DNA of 64,000 bases from Acanthochlamys bracteata. Taxonomy: Eukaryota > Streptophyta > Magnoliopsida > Pandanales > Velloziaceae. The notes beneath the pieces were generated by a model. That model was not told the origin of the DNA. It was given only the letters and a program-made list of their open reading frames with translations, and did not search any database. Of this stretch, positions 1-12,775 are shown one piece after another (positions within the stretch are counted from its first letter, which is position 1; the number at the start of each line of letters is the position of its first letter). The position numbers and the translations under genes were made by a program. The stretch lies in the NCBI GenBank assembly GCA_019914995.1, contig CM034128.1:1800501-1864500 (forward strand), given 5' to 3'.

Positions 1-3000
1 CCTAGGAGGGGTTCCCATATGATGTACAACACACGTTCAAGCCCACTGCGGTTACAAAGCTTCACTGGCTTGCGAGGACTCAACACTTTGGATTTCAGAT
101 CGAGATCAGGGAAAGATTTCCATTCTGTGGTTGCAGCTTGTGTCTCTTCTGCACCAAGGAAAGCTATACATGGTGCTGCAGTTGCCATGTTTGAAAGATT
201 TACTGAGAAGGCTATCAAAGTTATTATGCTTGCACAGGAAGAAGCGCGGAGACTTGGTCATAATTTTGTTGGGACTGAGCAGATCTTATTAGGTCTAATA
301 GGTGAGGGGACGGGAATTGCTGCCAAAGTTCTGAAATCAATGGGCATCAATCTCAAAGATGCGCGTGTGGAGGTGGAAAAGATCATTGGTAGGGGAAGTG
401 GATTTGTTGCAGTTGAAATACCATTTACACCACGTGCAAAACGCGTTTTGGAGCTTTCATTGGAAGAAGCCCGTCAACTTGGTAAAATTTCTAGACTTAC
501 CATTCAACCGGATCAGTTTTGATCAATGCTTGCTGTAGTCGAGCCTCTTTGGAATTTTTCTTTCTAAACATATGCAATCATATCTCATACATCATTTAGG
601 ATGTTACTTCTTTTTCCATTAGCTCTAGCTCCATGCTGTTTTTGTTTTGGTTTACTTTCGTCTTGACTTAATCTAGATCTGTTTCCCTGTTAAGTTAGTT
701 CTTCAAAGAGATCAACTGCATATAAGATTATGGCATTTGTCACTTTGCTAGGGTAAAATGTATCAGCACCCTTAGTTCTTGTTCTTTCTGTGGCGGTGCT
801 GAAGTTGAATTAGTTTTAAAGACATATACTTCTGGCTGTTATCTTCTCCATTTTCTTATCGCAACATCTGTTGTGTTTTAGGGCACAACTACATAGGATC
901 AGAGCACTTGCTTCTTGGATTGCTTCGTGAAGGAGAAGGTGTAGCTGCTCGTGTTCTTGAGAGCCTTGGAGCAGATCCTAGCAACATACGCACACAGGTG
1001 CGCTGAATGCTGAATCACTCTTACGATTGATGGAATATTACTCCGTATCCTAATATTATGATTTAAATAGGTTATCAGGATGGTAGGTGAGAGCACAGAG
1101 GCTGTTGGTGCTGGGGTTGGAGGAGGTAGCAGTGGAGCTAAGATGCCTACACTTGAGGAATATGGTACAAATCTGACGAAGTTAGCTGAGGAGGTAGTTT
1201 CTGCATTTAGTTTTGCATTGTCCTCTGTTGCAGTAGACATTCTTTCTAACAAAAATATTACTGAACAGGGTAAACTAGATCCTGTCGTTGGCCGACAAGA
1301 CCAAATTGAGCGAGTTACACAAATATTGGGTAGAAGGACGAAGAACAATCCCTGCTTAATTGGAGAGCCTGGTGTTGGGAAGACAGCCATCGCAGAAGGT
1401 CTTGCACAACGTATTTCCAATGGAGATGTCCCAGAAACAATTGAAGGAAAGAAGGTACGCTGCCTTATTTTTGTGGAACCTATCAATATTTTGCATATTG
1501 GTTAGTTCTATTAAATTTTGTTTTATTTGCCAATTAGCACACTTTTCCAAGTTAGGTAATGTCTTTTTATTGCTTTCTTAAGTCCTACGACATTCTAAAC
1601 GATGTAAACCATTTAGTGCCCCTTTTGAAATATATATGTTTTTTGTAGCTCTTTGTCATACTCTTATCTCTTGAACAGTTCTCTCTTAATTTTGGCTTAC
1701 CTTTGGTAATCTTGATAATGCCTTTTTGGTGCAGGTGATCACCCTTGATATGGGACTTCTTGTTGCTGGTACCAAATATCGTGGAGAATTTGAGGAGAGA
1801 TTAAAGAAACTGATGGAGGAAATTAAACAAAGTGATGAAATAATTCTCTTCATTGATGAGGTTCACACATTGATTGGTGCTGGAGCAGCAGAGGGTGCAA
1901 TCGATGCTGCTAACATATTGAAACCAGCTCTTGCAAGAGGGGAATTGCAGGTAATCTGAAATCATCTGCAGACAAGCTTCTATAAGTTACTTGTTTCAAA
2001 TGAATTTGAGCTGCAGACTCAGATATCTTGACATGGTGCCCCCTTAAACCAACGTTTGGACACCGTCTTATCCACTTAAACAAGCTTTACGTTGCCTCTT
2101 TTGACACTTCGTCATGAAAATTGCTTGACATATCATATAGCATCGAGGTTGTTTTCTGATTCTTATATGTTTGCATTTGTTAGTGCATTGGAGCCACAAC
2201 TCTTGATGAGTATAGGAAGCATATAGAGAAGGATCCAGCACTGGAGAGAAGATTCCAGCCAGTTAAAGTGCCAGAGCCGACTGTTGATGAGACCATACAA
2301 ATCCTGAAAGGGCTCCGTGAAAGATATGAGATTCACCACAAACTCCGTTATACAGATGAATCTTTAGTTGCAGCTGCCCAGCTGTCATATCAATACATTA
2401 GGTATGTGGCTTCTGCAGTAGCCATATTGTTGCTTTTGTGAAACATTCCTATGGTTCCTTGATATTTTCTGTTAGTCCCTGACCTTCTTTGAACCCTTTT
2501 TTTTCATTTCTATGTATCAGTGACCGCTTCCTTCCAGATAAAGCTATTGACTTGATTGATGAAGCGGGTTCGCGTGTTAGGCTTCGTCATGCACAGGTAT
2601 AATTTTGCTTAGCTCGTCAAAGCTGTTATATTTTTTTTCCTGCAATTTTGTAAACAAGAACTGTCCTCATGTATAGCTCCCAGACGAGGCCAGAGAACTA
2701 GACAAGGAGCTAAGACAGATTACCAAGGAGAAGAATGAGGCAGTTCGCAGCCAAGATTTTGAGAAGGTAGTCGTCTGTTTCTTTGTGGATATGTTGATCT
2801 CATATTATCTCTAGTCCTTGCAAACATTTAAAGCATTTGGGTCATTTGAATTTGACCCATCAATGTACTTTAAAGATCCATGCCGATGTCTGTTTTAAAC
2901 TGCTCCCATGAACAAGGATGAATGCCGTTCCCTTTTAGTAGCGGACTGCACTGGAATAAGTTGAACAGAAGCTGGTGCAATTGCCGATAAATGTTTTTTA

Positions 3001-4224
3001 AGTTTATTTATCACTGCATCTAAACTCTAACATATGTGACAGGCTGGAGAATTGAGGGACAGGGAGATGGAGTTGAAGGCTCAGATATCAGCTCTCATTG
3101 ACAAGGGAAAGGAGATGAGCAAAGCAGAGAGTGAGGCAAGTGATGATGGAGGCCCAGTTGTCACGGAAGCTGACATACAGCATATTGTGTCCTCCTGGAC
3201 AGGAATCCCTGTGGAGAAGGTGTCTAGTGATGAGTCTGACCGTCTCTTGAAGATGGAAGAAACTCTTCATAAGCGTGTTATTGGACAGGATGAGGCTGTC
3301 AAGGCTATAAGCCGGGCTATCCGTCGAGCACGTGTTGGTCTTAAGAACCCAAACAGGCCAATAGCCAGCTTTATCTTTTCTGGTCCAACTGGAGTTGGAA
3401 AGTCAGAATTGGCAAAGGCACTTGCAGCTTACTACTTTGGTTCTGAGGAAGCCATGATTCGGCTTGACATGAGTGAATTCATGGAGAGGCACACCGTCTC
3501 TAAGCTTATTGGGTCACCACCTGGTTATGTCGGCTATACTGAAGGTGGTCAGCTTACAGAAGCTGTTCGCCGCCGCCCATACACTGTTGTCCTTTTTGAT
3601 GAAATTGAAAAGGCCCATCCTGATGTTTTCAACATGATGCTTCAAATTTTGGAAGATGGAAGACTGACAGACAGCAAAGGTCGAACAGTGGACTTCAAGA
3701 ACACCCTTTTGATTATGACATCAAATGTCGGTAGCAGCGTGATTGAGAAGGGAGGTCGCAGGATTGGATTTGATCTGGACTACGATGAAAAAGACAGTAG
3801 CTACAATAGAATCAAGAGTTTGGTAACAGAGGAGTTGAAGCAGTACTTCAGGCCAGAGTTCTTAAACAGGTTAGATGAGATGATTGTGTTCAGGCAGCTA
3901 ACTAAACTAGAGGTGAAGGAGATAGCAGATATTATGCTTAAAGAAGTGTTCGAGAGGCTTAATAAGAAAGATATAGAACTTCAAGTAACTGAAAGGTTCA
4001 GGGACAGAGTAGTAGATGAAGGTTATAGTCCAAGCTATGGAGCAAGACCCTTGAGGAGAGCAATAATGAGACTACTTGAGGATAGTTTAGCAGAGAAAAT
4101 GCTTGCAGGAGAAATCAAAGAGGGAGACTCTGCAATTGTTGATGTTGATGCGGATGGAAATGTTACGGTCCTCAATGGTGCTGGTGGAGTACCAGAATCC
4201 ACACCTCCAGCTATCCCTGTGTAG
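1..4224 (+). CDS. CLPC: Chloroplast Clp protease ATPase/chaperone subunit ClpC (5' partial)
   Basis: HSP100-family AAA+ unfoldase of the chloroplast stroma that feeds substrates to the ClpP/R protease and works with the inner-envelope import motor. Nine exons are visible: 1-481, 882-997, 1071-1193, 1269-1454, 1735-1950, 2184-2401, 2521-2596, 2677-2766 and 3043-4224, all GT-AG. They join to 895 codons plus stop. The frame is open from base 1, so the window cuts the transit peptide; about 30 residues are probably missing compared with the roughly 925-residue family. The Met at base 19 is internal, not the start. Two Clp-N repeats lie in exons 1-3. Walker A of the first AAA module (GEPGVGKT) is near residue 272, with Walker B (ILFIDEVH) in exon 5. 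A UVR-type linker (exons 8-9) follows. The second module has GPTGVGKS near residue 615 and VVLFDEIEK. The sequence is nearly identical to recalled Arabidopsis ClpC1 over most of its length. Whether it is ClpC1 or ClpC2 cannot be decided here. Confidence 0.97.
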
Positions 4225-4664
4225 TTGGAATCTCACTGTAGGACCTTTTAGGCATGTAAAACTGCAGTCGTATATCTTGGTAGCAAGTAGCAACTTTTTT
4301 TTAGTCTTGAGCTATCTGTAAAGCAAGAAACAGAGAAGAACATAACGTATTTCCTTGCTGTGTAAAATCATTCTACTTGCATGCTGAGTGCATGTATCAG
4401 CTTCTCTTTTATTTCTAACTGCATTGTTGAGAACTTGGAGAAATCTTGGTGACGAAACCACAGAGCAAACAAAATACTGTGATAGCAACAATGCATTCGG
4501 AAAATGTAGAGAACTACTGAAAAGCGCACATTTGTGCAACTTCTTGCTAAATATTTTCATCTCGCTGTTTCATCACATCGTTACGGGATAACATTTTTCA
4601 GGTGAAATTTTGCTTTAATTAGATATAAAACAAGCAGGCATTGAACCAAAAGACCAAGTTTGTA
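4225..4664. other. Shared 3' region of two convergent genes
   Basis: This 440 bp lies between the stop of ClpC (+) and the stop of the carboxypeptidase gene (-). It must hold both 3' untranslated regions. Short open frames occur on both strands, but none has coding character. No further gene is seen. Confidence 0.7.
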
Positions 4665-7251
4665 TCAAAATGTTTCAGGTAATGGTTTGCCTGCTAGGAA
4701 TGATCTGAACAGTACGAGAGACCGGTCTGGTTGAGAGAACGGAGCTTCATGTGATGCTCCTCTGATTGTTGCAAATGAAAGAATATCACCATAAACTTGA
4801 GTCCATCCACCGACCTAAAACCAACACCGAGGAGTTAAATTTCTATTCTTCAAGAACACAAGTACCTGCGCAAAAAACTAAAATTTGTGAACAAGAAAGA
4901 TATGTGGTAATACCTGTTTCCCTTCGAACCAGACTCTATATGGTACTGTTGTTTTAAGTCCCAGTTCATTTGCTAGCCTTTGCACTAAGGTTCGGCTACC
5001 AGTGAGGGGAATAACAGAATCTTGATCCCCACTGCATCAACACAAAGAAGTCATGATCTGGATTAATTAAAATATATTCATCGGAAAATTAAATCCAAAG
5101 AATCACATATATACCTGTAAACTAAAACTGGGATTCCTGACTTTATGAGTGAGCCAACGATGGAGATTGTGGGTATCTCCAAGTTAAGAAGTTCATATTC
5201 AAGCACACTGAAATATAAAAAAAAACATTACAAGAAAACTACATCCACAACATTTAGCATTTGCAAAGAACTGAAAATAGAAAGGTTCAGGAAACTTTCA
5301 CTCAATAGAAGGGTTGTTTAATACCTGCTACAAACAGTCCATCTCGTCAGCTCAGAAAGCTGAGCGTGGAGAGCTTCTTGAACATCCTTGCGGTTAAGAT
5401 AGTTCACAGTTTCATCTTCCACACAAACATCGATTCGGTTGCCTACTTCCTGCAATTCGTACAAAATTAACAAACAGTACTCATATACTCACTAATAAGT
5501 AAGTTTATAACAATTGATTAGAATAACTTACTTGTGGACTAAGGATCAAGGATTGAGAAAGAACCGATGAAATGCAAACATCTAGAGTGACATCATACTT
5601 GTCCACAAATCTGCTTGTTTCTCGAGTCACTTGACTCATGACTTTTGAGCAAAGCGTAGAAAGAGAGCCCCTATAGTATTCACTTACATATCTTGAATAA
5701 TTGCAAGCAGAGGTGAAAATATTGTAGGTCGAGTCTGATATCAATCCATGAGACCAGAAGTACTCTGCTCTCGAATTAAAATCGGTTGCGAATTCCAAAA
5801 CAGGATTGCCTAACTTCACGATAACAAAACAGCAGAGATTATTATAAGGTACTCATTGCTCATAATTACAAATCATAAAAAAATCATGACTTTTCTACTT
5901 ATAATACTTACGGCAATTCCTTTAAGATTGAAAACATTTTCCTTCTTGTTATACAGAACCATGAGCTGAGCAAGTTGAGGAATGTAATGCCCTAGTACAA
6001 TTCCAATATCAGTATAAATATTTCATTTGGACAATGGATGTAAAAGCAGAAGGAGCAGAAGCCGAATGTGCTAATTTACCAGCATAGCTTTCCCCTGTGA
6101 TGTACAAATCTCTTCCCTTATACTGTGGGAACTTGGCAAGCCAACGGAGAAGAAACACTAGATTGTCACTTGCTTTAACACATAAAAAGAATAACAAAGT
6201 AAGAGAATTCTCAGAATTCTAAAGTTTGTCATGTGTATAATAGTTAAATCTCTCTTTGTTGATGCTTCAATTAATAGCTTTTCTAGCAAATGTTTCTTTC
6301 TAAGAGAGTGATTTCAAGGGACTAATTAGAGAACATTCAACAGAAAATCAAGAAGTTGAAGATATACCAGTCATCTTATCATTTACTCCAGTGTAGTAAG
6401 AAGAATCAGTAGCATAAGAAAACCCAACGCCAGCTGGTGACTCCAAATACAACATGTTTGCCTCTGAAGAAAATAATTCAAGGACAAAACCCGAAAAGGA
6501 AAAAGTTCATCACTTTCTTCTTTAGTATTTTGTATCTCAGATTCCTAAAAAATTCAAACGTGTGATGTTTGAAAAAAAGAAAAGAAGGGAAGTTAAAGAA
6601 AGAGAAGATCTTGAATTTTGGCTTGTTACCTTTGTTCCAGCTATACTCATTTCTCGCTAGAACTTGTCCACTTGGCCTGAAAGGTCCATTCTCAGAGAAT
6701 GCACCAACTCCAACTGAAGAACAACCTGGACCTGAAAAGATCAATCAACAAAATCAACCGAATTAGAAACCCTGTAACAAAACGGTTGCCAATCTTCTTG
6801 TTGGGATTGTTCCATAGTTCCTTTTTACTTGAGCTAAAACCACATTTCGGAAGCAATTTTGAACCCAAATTCTCAAACTTCAAGAATTCACACAACGTTT
6901 TTCATCCCATTTGTTGAAAATTTCCAAGAATATGTGTTTCAAGAAGAAAAGGATTTGACTTTTTTGGGTTGCTTTACCTCCATTGAGCCAAAGAACAAGA
7001 GGCTTTAAAGATGGATCAAGTTCAGCTTCAGCAAAGTAGTAGAAGAGAGATCTCCGCTTCTTGTTATCCACTGAAACATACCCAGAGAATTGCTGAAAGC
7101 TAACCTCTGGTTGCCCCGGTAGCTTGCTAATCTTGTCATGGACAGCAGCAGCTGTAGCACCAAGCTTGGACTCAAAAGCAATGGAGCTCCATAAATGAAA
7201 CACTAGTACTGTTACTTGCATCGCCATCGCCCTGGATGCCACACTATCCAT
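4665..7251 (-). CDS. SCPL45: Serine carboxypeptidase-like protein, SCPL45 type
   Basis: Secreted or vacuolar S10-family serine carboxypeptidase (alpha/beta hydrolase). Ten exons read down the minus strand: 7251-6978, 6731-6630, 6463-6368, 6172-6080, 5991-5912, 5813-5532, 5449-5325, 5207-5115, 5031-4914 and 4814-4665, giving 470 residues. The chosen Met at 7251 leads a hydrophobic segment (VTVLVFHLW) typical of a signal peptide. The LPGQP substrate-site motif, oxyanion region WLNGGPGCSS, catalytic Ser186 in GESYAG, the GDQD aspartate motif at 383-386 and His443 in GASHEAP are all present, so the enzyme should be active. The middle of the protein matches recalled Arabidopsis SCPL45 almost residue for residue. 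The family's in vivo substrate is unknown. This clade belongs to the true carboxypeptidases rather than the acyltransferase-type SCPLs (family knowledge). Confidence 0.95.
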
Positions 7252-7688
7252 GTTTCTTCTTCTTTACTTGAGATTGAGAAAGAGAGCAGGGGAGAAAGTA
7301 GAGAGTTCAGTGATTGAACACTAATAAATAATAAGTCGACGGCCTTATTTGTTCTGTTGATTGATAGTTGGCTGTTGTCTTTTTCTTCAGTGTGCCTGTA
7401 ATTTCAAAAGATTAATGTAAAATTATGAACAAAGTAAAGTGTATATATTATAGATCGCTGCAGGACTACAGTTTTGTCGTATATGATCAAATGAGAATAA
7501 AATTGATGAAAGAACAAAAAGGATAAAGATTGGCTTAAGAGGGGTCACATGAAAAGGTTGCTTTCTTGACTCAGCTTCGTTTTTTTTGCTTTCTTTTGCT
7601 CAGCCATGTGTGAGCAAGCAAGGGTGTGGTGTCTCCCTTAGTACAGTGCTGTTTATTATTTACTCAATCAGTTAGATTTATTATTTAA
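7252..7688. other. 5' flank of SCPL45
   Basis: This is the upstream region of the minus-strand carboxypeptidase gene and should hold its promoter and 5' leader. I could not place a convincing TATA box. No open frame with coding character was seen. Confidence 0.5.
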
Positions 7689-7890
7689 GGTATGTTTAAT
7701 AGTACTTATGAATAAAATTGTTAAATAAAAATTTTTAAATTTTTTAAAAATAAGTTTTAAAATTAATAATAATATCTTAAAATATATATATTTTTATATA
7801 TTTCAAATTTTTAGAGAAATTATATAAAATATTATAAACATTTATTAATAAAAATTAAAATATTGTTAAAAACACTGTAAGAGGAGTGCC
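7689..7890. mobile_element. Tourist-like MITE (short AT-rich inverted-repeat element)
   Basis: The element begins GGTATGTTTAATAG and ends GAGGAGTGCC. Its interior is almost pure A/T and roughly palindromic. TTAA (7685-7688) is repeated directly at 7891-7894, consistent with a target duplication of the TAA/TTAA type. It is non-coding. The terminal match is weak, so family assignment rests on resemblance to better copies in this window. Confidence 0.5.
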
Positions 7891-10216
7891 TTAATCATCC
7901 AAATAATTAGAACAAGTACAACCATATTAGTATCAACTTGACAATTTATTAGGAACAAAAATTATTGATGGCAACTTCTTTATATGTTTCCTCTGTTGCA
8001 CAAGAGAACAAAACAAAGAGTCATATCAATAACTGAATAGCAGTATACTTCTTCCCCTTAAAAGAGAAACCAAAATTTATTTGGTTTGTTTCCAAAACCA
8101 GTTTGGACACCTGTATAGATGTTTAATAGTATTCATAAATTAAAATTTTTAAATAAAATTAATTTATTTTTAAATAAATTTATTAATTATTTAATTAAGC
8201 TGAAATTTTATTAATATATTTATTATTTATAATTTTAATTCAATAATAAAAATTAATTTTGAACTTTTTACAAACTTATATGAATCAATATGCGGTAATA
8301 TATACCTAAGTACAATATACATATATCTTTTTATATAATATATACTTTTAATATTTAAAAATTTTATAAAATATTTATTTAAAGTAATAAATACTTAGAA
8401 AGTAATGTACACGCTTTATTTTTCTTTGTGTTGATGTTAATCACGCACTTATCTTGCTCATAATGTATGACATGCAACTGCAAGTGAAGAATGCAAGCCA
8501 TTCACTGGATTAATGTAAAGGATATTAACAACTGCTTACAGATGTACATATAATTCTAGATAAAAATTGAGTTTAAGAGAAATATCACTCAGAGAATGGA
8601 AAGTGAGTCTGGGAATGAAAAACAGTTACTCATAAACACAAGGAACAAAGGCAATAACAGCTAACGATACAAAGACACTCGTATATAATACCACTACTAC
8701 CTTCCAATTCCATTCAACTTTTGCCTTTTCTTTCTTTAGACACTCCCATGTTCCTCGGAAACTTTTCAAGCATGCAATTATAAAAAGTTTGGAAACCTTA
8801 TAAACATAGCTCTATTATATATGTTACATATCATAGGAACATGTAAATTTATGTGGGGTTAACAATCCATGGCTTTGGAAGAAATTGTTTCTTCTGTTCC
8901 TCTAGCTAGCAGTATGGCTAGTTGAATAATGAAAGACGTATGCTTTTGTTAAATTTTATACACAAGGCACCAAGGTATAGCACTGTTATTGTTTTTTTAA
9001 CCCTTTTAGGGCCTTATGCTTTTGGAGAAAAAAGCCTATAAGCTTTTGCGTATTTTATTTGCATCCACCATTACATGTCCCCCATGTCTATTATATTGTG
9101 CATTATATAATACAAAATTCTATATTTTTATAGAATTATTTCTACGGTTAATCAATGATTAAGCGTCTTTTATGTGGCCGTACAATTATAATCTTCTATT
9201 TTTATCAATTTTCCCCCTATGATTAAAAAATGTAGCATACGAATGATCTTTAGAACATCTTTTAATTATTATATACACTTAAATTTCATAAAAAAATTAA
9301 AGTAAAATTTTGACATACAAATAGAAATAAAATTTGTAATAATAATTAAATAATATACAGTGAAAAACTTCAAATCTAAAAATATATAATTATTTATAAT
9401 TAAAATATGTACTCAATTAATGATTACAATTTTTATATCAATTCACCTTTAGAAGCCGTTAGCACTGTTGAACAAAGAAAATTCTATAATAATTTCTTGT
9501 TATCGAAAATTTCAAAACGGAGCATGTGAAGTTGGAATGCTATGTTATTCTAACAACATAATAATTACTACTATTTTTTTCATTTTTTACTTTTTGCCCC
9601 CATATGATTTTATTTTGTCAGACAAGTCATCATTGCTGCATTGCAGAAGGCGGAGAAAAAGCGTACTGCAAAGCTTTTAACATCACAGCACGCGGAAAAT
9701 CACGTGCTTCTCGCGTGAAAATGTTTTCTTCAAGTGGACACAATTGTCAATAAACAGTGTACTAAAGGCCAGGACTTATGGGCCTAACACGGCCTTTGTT
9801 TGGCCCACTAAAAAGTTTTTAAACAGTGAACTTCTGGGGTCAGGTGAACAAGTTAATCAAGGAATTACTAATTTTTTTTACTTTAGCTACTAGTAGTATT
9901 ACGATAAATTGTAGTCTCTTATTACCTAACAAACTACAAATTACATACGGTAGTCAGAACTATTGCTAATCATAAAGTAGTAGGATAAAAATGAACTTTG
10001 TGTTCTTTCACAAGTGAAATTTTTTTCACATAAAAATAACTTTCTAATATATTTTTATATATTTTATTACTTTTTTTTACAAGTCATTTTCAAAAAAGGC
10101 ACTAAAAGAATGCACAAGGACAAAGATCCAAGTGGTTTGATTTGAGGTTCCCCAAAGTCCTGCTTCGATTGAACACAAGAGTCCAAGACACCAACTTCCA
10201 CAGGTAGAAGTGACAG
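7891..10216. other. AT-rich intergenic DNA without recognised gene
   Basis: A second degenerate AT-rich stretch resembling the MITE family starts near 8117 (ATGTTTAATAG), but its right end could not be found. The open frame at 9468-9680 lacks coding character. Nothing else could be supported. Confidence 0.5.
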
Positions 10217-10369
10217 CTCAAAGTGCAATTGGAATTAGATATGCTTCAGTTTTTTCTGACCATTGCAGATGCTGAGAGCACTTTTTCATATCAAGAAGCT
10301 CGAAAAGATAGATATTTTCACGAGAGAATTCTCAACCGTTGCTTGGATTCTGAATTTGACGAATCATAA
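10217..10369 (+). other. Coding-like fragment, 50 codons to a stop, unrecognised
   Basis: After an acceptor-like TGACAG there is an open frame of 50 codons ending in TAA at 10367-10369. Its product is charged and protein-like (for example AESTFSYQEARKDRYFHERI, then LNRCLDSEFDES). A shorter overlapping frame on the same strand starts with ATG at 10270 and also looks protein-like. No partner exon, family or conserved motif was recognised. It could be an exon of an unrecognised gene, a decayed gene fragment, or chance. Confidence 0.2.
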
Positions 10370-10800
10370 GTAGTCCGCACATGATGATAAATCCTGATAA
10401 GAAACTTATATATCTAGAAATAAATAAAATTTAAGCATCAAAATCCAACTCTGGATAAGAAACTTTTTATACACCAATAAAAGTTGAACTTGAAATGTTG
10501 AAGTTATAAGCATGTCACGCCCAAATGTTGCCTCATCCAAATACGAATAAATTAAAGATTTTCCTATTTTGATAACATTCAGTAAAAATGTTCAAATCGT
10601 TGTAAAATAGCTCTGCATCTCCACGGGAATAGTGTTTTACACCTTTCCAGCAAAACAGCTGAGATTAAAAAAAAATCTCTCTCCATGTACCGACACTACA
10701 TGGAGAGGAAAATAGGAGGAGCACAGCATATACTTCTACAAAAGGTTGACAAAAACAATTTGTACCTCTTACTATCTCTACGCTTGTCAACAGTTGGCTC

Positions 10801-10993
10801 AGGAGAGTTTGAAATTATATTTTTTAAAAGCTCATTTTTTTTATTTTTTATTTTTTAATATATATTTTATAAATATTTAAAAATTTTAAAAAATTTTATA
10901 TTATAAATTTTTTTATTATTTATTTTTATTTTTTTAAAAAAAATATTTTTATTTTAAAAAAATTTAATTTTATAAGCACTTCTAAATATCTTC
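10801..10993. mobile_element. Degenerate Tourist-like MITE
   Basis: The left end reads AGGAGAGTTTGAAATTAT and the right end AAGCACTTCTAAATATCTTC. The AT-only interior matches that of the better preserved copies, including the TATATATTTTATAAATATTT segment. The terminal GTTTGG motif is eroded and no target duplication is clear. Confidence 0.45.
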
Positions 10994-11000
10994 TAAGTCA

Positions 11001-11141
11001 ATTGGGGGTATAGAAGAAGGGATTTTCAATGCCGTTCTAGTTGGGGGAACCAGTGGTGTTGGACAAACAGATGCCAACTGCTTCCCAGTAGATGACGAGC
11101 GAATTGTTGCAACTGGATCTACTATGTTCCAGCCTAACTAA
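11001..11141. other. Coding-like fragment open on both strands, unrecognised
   Basis: On the plus strand 46 codons are open to TAA at 11139-11141, with products such as NAVLVGGTSGVGQTDANC and DDERIVATGSTMF. The minus strand is also open here and reads as a Ser/Pro-rich segment (VDPVATIRSSSTGKQ, VPPTRTALKIPSSIPP). Either could be an exon, and base composition is clearly richer than the flanks. No family is recognised. It lies just right of a MITE. Confidence 0.2.
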
Positions 11142-11259
11142 TAAAATAGTGTGACAAACAAAATAACCTAAGTCAAATAGTTGGACTTGTAAAAAACCTG
11201 TGACAACAAAATCTAAGATTCTTCATGCACTTCAGGAAGTTTGAATTTATATAATTAAA

Positions 11260-11540
11260 GGCGTGTTTCAAATATCCGTAACTGAGTTTCATGAAAGTAA
11301 AAGTAAAAAATAAAGTTTTTTGAAAAATAAAGTAAAAGTAGAGTTCAGTATTTGAATTTCAATAAATTTTAAAAATATGTTAAAAATTAAAAAATATAGT
11401 TGTATTAAAAAATATACAAATAAGAAAATTTGAACTAAATTTCGCATGTGAAAATGAAATATGTAATTAAAATATATGAACTATTCGGAATTCAAAATTT
11501 GACTGAAGAAAATAAATTTACGATAATTTGAAACACATCA
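11260..11540. mobile_element. MITE with long imperfect inverted ends
   Basis: The left end GGCGTGTTTCAAATATCCG matches the reverse complement of the right end (TGATGTGTTTCAAATTATCG). TAAA is repeated directly at 11256-11259 and 11541-11544. The 281 bp body is AT-rich and non-coding. The ends are related to the GTGTTTCAAA ends of the copy at 27966. Confidence 0.65.
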
Positions 11541-12613
11541 TAAATAAATAAAACTGAACATCCCACAATGGGGGCTGTACTCCATTTTATAAGTCCTAGG
11601 ACTATTAAAAAGCACCCTAACAACATTAGCAACCGAATACTTTGCTAAAGAGTTCAAGGCTATACCAACTTATTATCACATCTTACGAGTACAGCACTTT
11701 TCTAAGACAAACCTAATCGATCCGGTAAAGTCAAACAATTTGCCAGAGTTAAATACGTGAACTCACAGCAGCTTGGAGAAACTCTACCTCCACAATATCT
11801 ACAATTTCAAACAAAACTCAAGCAGACCGCACATTGACTTACTTGAAATTCCAACCAAATTAAGAAAATAAAAAACCAACTGAAATCACTCAAGCTGGCG
11901 ACGAAGATCTGATTGGATGTTTAAATTGGAAAAGAAGAGGTTTCGTGCTGATGCAGGAACCTAATTTTGCTGAACACCAGATACAATCATCGAATGCATT
12001 GGTAGAGATGAGCCGAGGCCAGTGGGATGGCTGCCGTGGGTCGGAAGTTTACACCCCAGAAATAATGAACTTGATTGAAAATATTTCTGCGCACCTTCTG
12101 TAGAATTGTTAAGAAAGGTAGAGTTTCTTATTATCCAATTTCTAAGCAGAATGGTTCTTGTGCTGCCGAAGTAGATTTCTACGGTAGAGTCATTGTTGCC
12201 TCAGACGGAGTCCCAAGGAATTTTCTCGCCAAACCTCAACCCAATTCAGTTCAAAACAGTGATGGACCTCTCTGGAACCTTGTATATATACAGGCTTAAT
12301 CGATCAAGAATATGGAGAAAGAAGTCAGGAAATAGTAGATTTGAGTTTGTTCTACAGGGGATAATGAGACATAGGAGTATAGGACGAGTTTTCTCCTAGA
12401 AAAGTAAACCCTGCTTGCCTCAGCAATACGAGCACAAGAAAGCCCAACACCTGTATTGGCATATTCACGCATGCCATACCAATACATTTTCTCCTTGCTG
12501 GTGTATTGGAGTGTATTCCACTGTAATAGTGCTGCATCATTCTTTAGGAACGGGGTGGCAGATTACGAGTTTGAATGACGCTGCTCAGCTAAGGCTTTTG
12601 TAGGCAATTTCAG
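11541..12613. other. Intergenic DNA of mixed composition
   Basis: The sequence is less AT-rich than its surroundings. Several short open frames of 60-75 codons overlap in different frames between 12075 and 12600. None could be joined by splice sites into a gene or matched to a family. It may belong with the coding-like fragments on either side. Confidence 0.4.
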
Positions 12614-12775
12614 AGGTATTTCGCTTCTGTGGAAAGCTTACTGGAATTGATGGACTCGATTGTGGAGATCAAGGACTGTGCTGTTGAGGTCTTCAAGATA
12701 TTGTGCAACCATAATCTTTCAGCCACAAATGCTGTTCATCATGGTCGGAGGGAAGCTCCATCGAGAAACTTTTAG
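12614..12775 (+). other. Coding-like fragment, 53 codons to a stop, unrecognised
   Basis: After an acceptor-like TTTCAG, 53 codons are open to TAG at 12773-12775. The product is amphipathic and helix-like (YFASVESLLELMDSIVEIKD, then CAVEVFKILCNHNLSATN), which looks like the C-terminal exon of a protein. No upstream exon in a matching phase was found nearby and no family is recognised. Exon of an unknown gene, relic, or chance remain open. Confidence 0.25.

Noticed and set aside
19-21. ATG at base 19 as the start of ClpC
   Set aside because: The frame is open upstream to base 1, and the residues before it (RRGSH) align with the family's transit peptide, so this Met is internal.
12075-12603. 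Overlapping open frames of 62-74 codons on both strands between the coding-like fragments
   Set aside because: They overlap in conflicting frames, match no recognised family and cannot be joined by splice sites. Kept only as part of the mixed-composition stretch.
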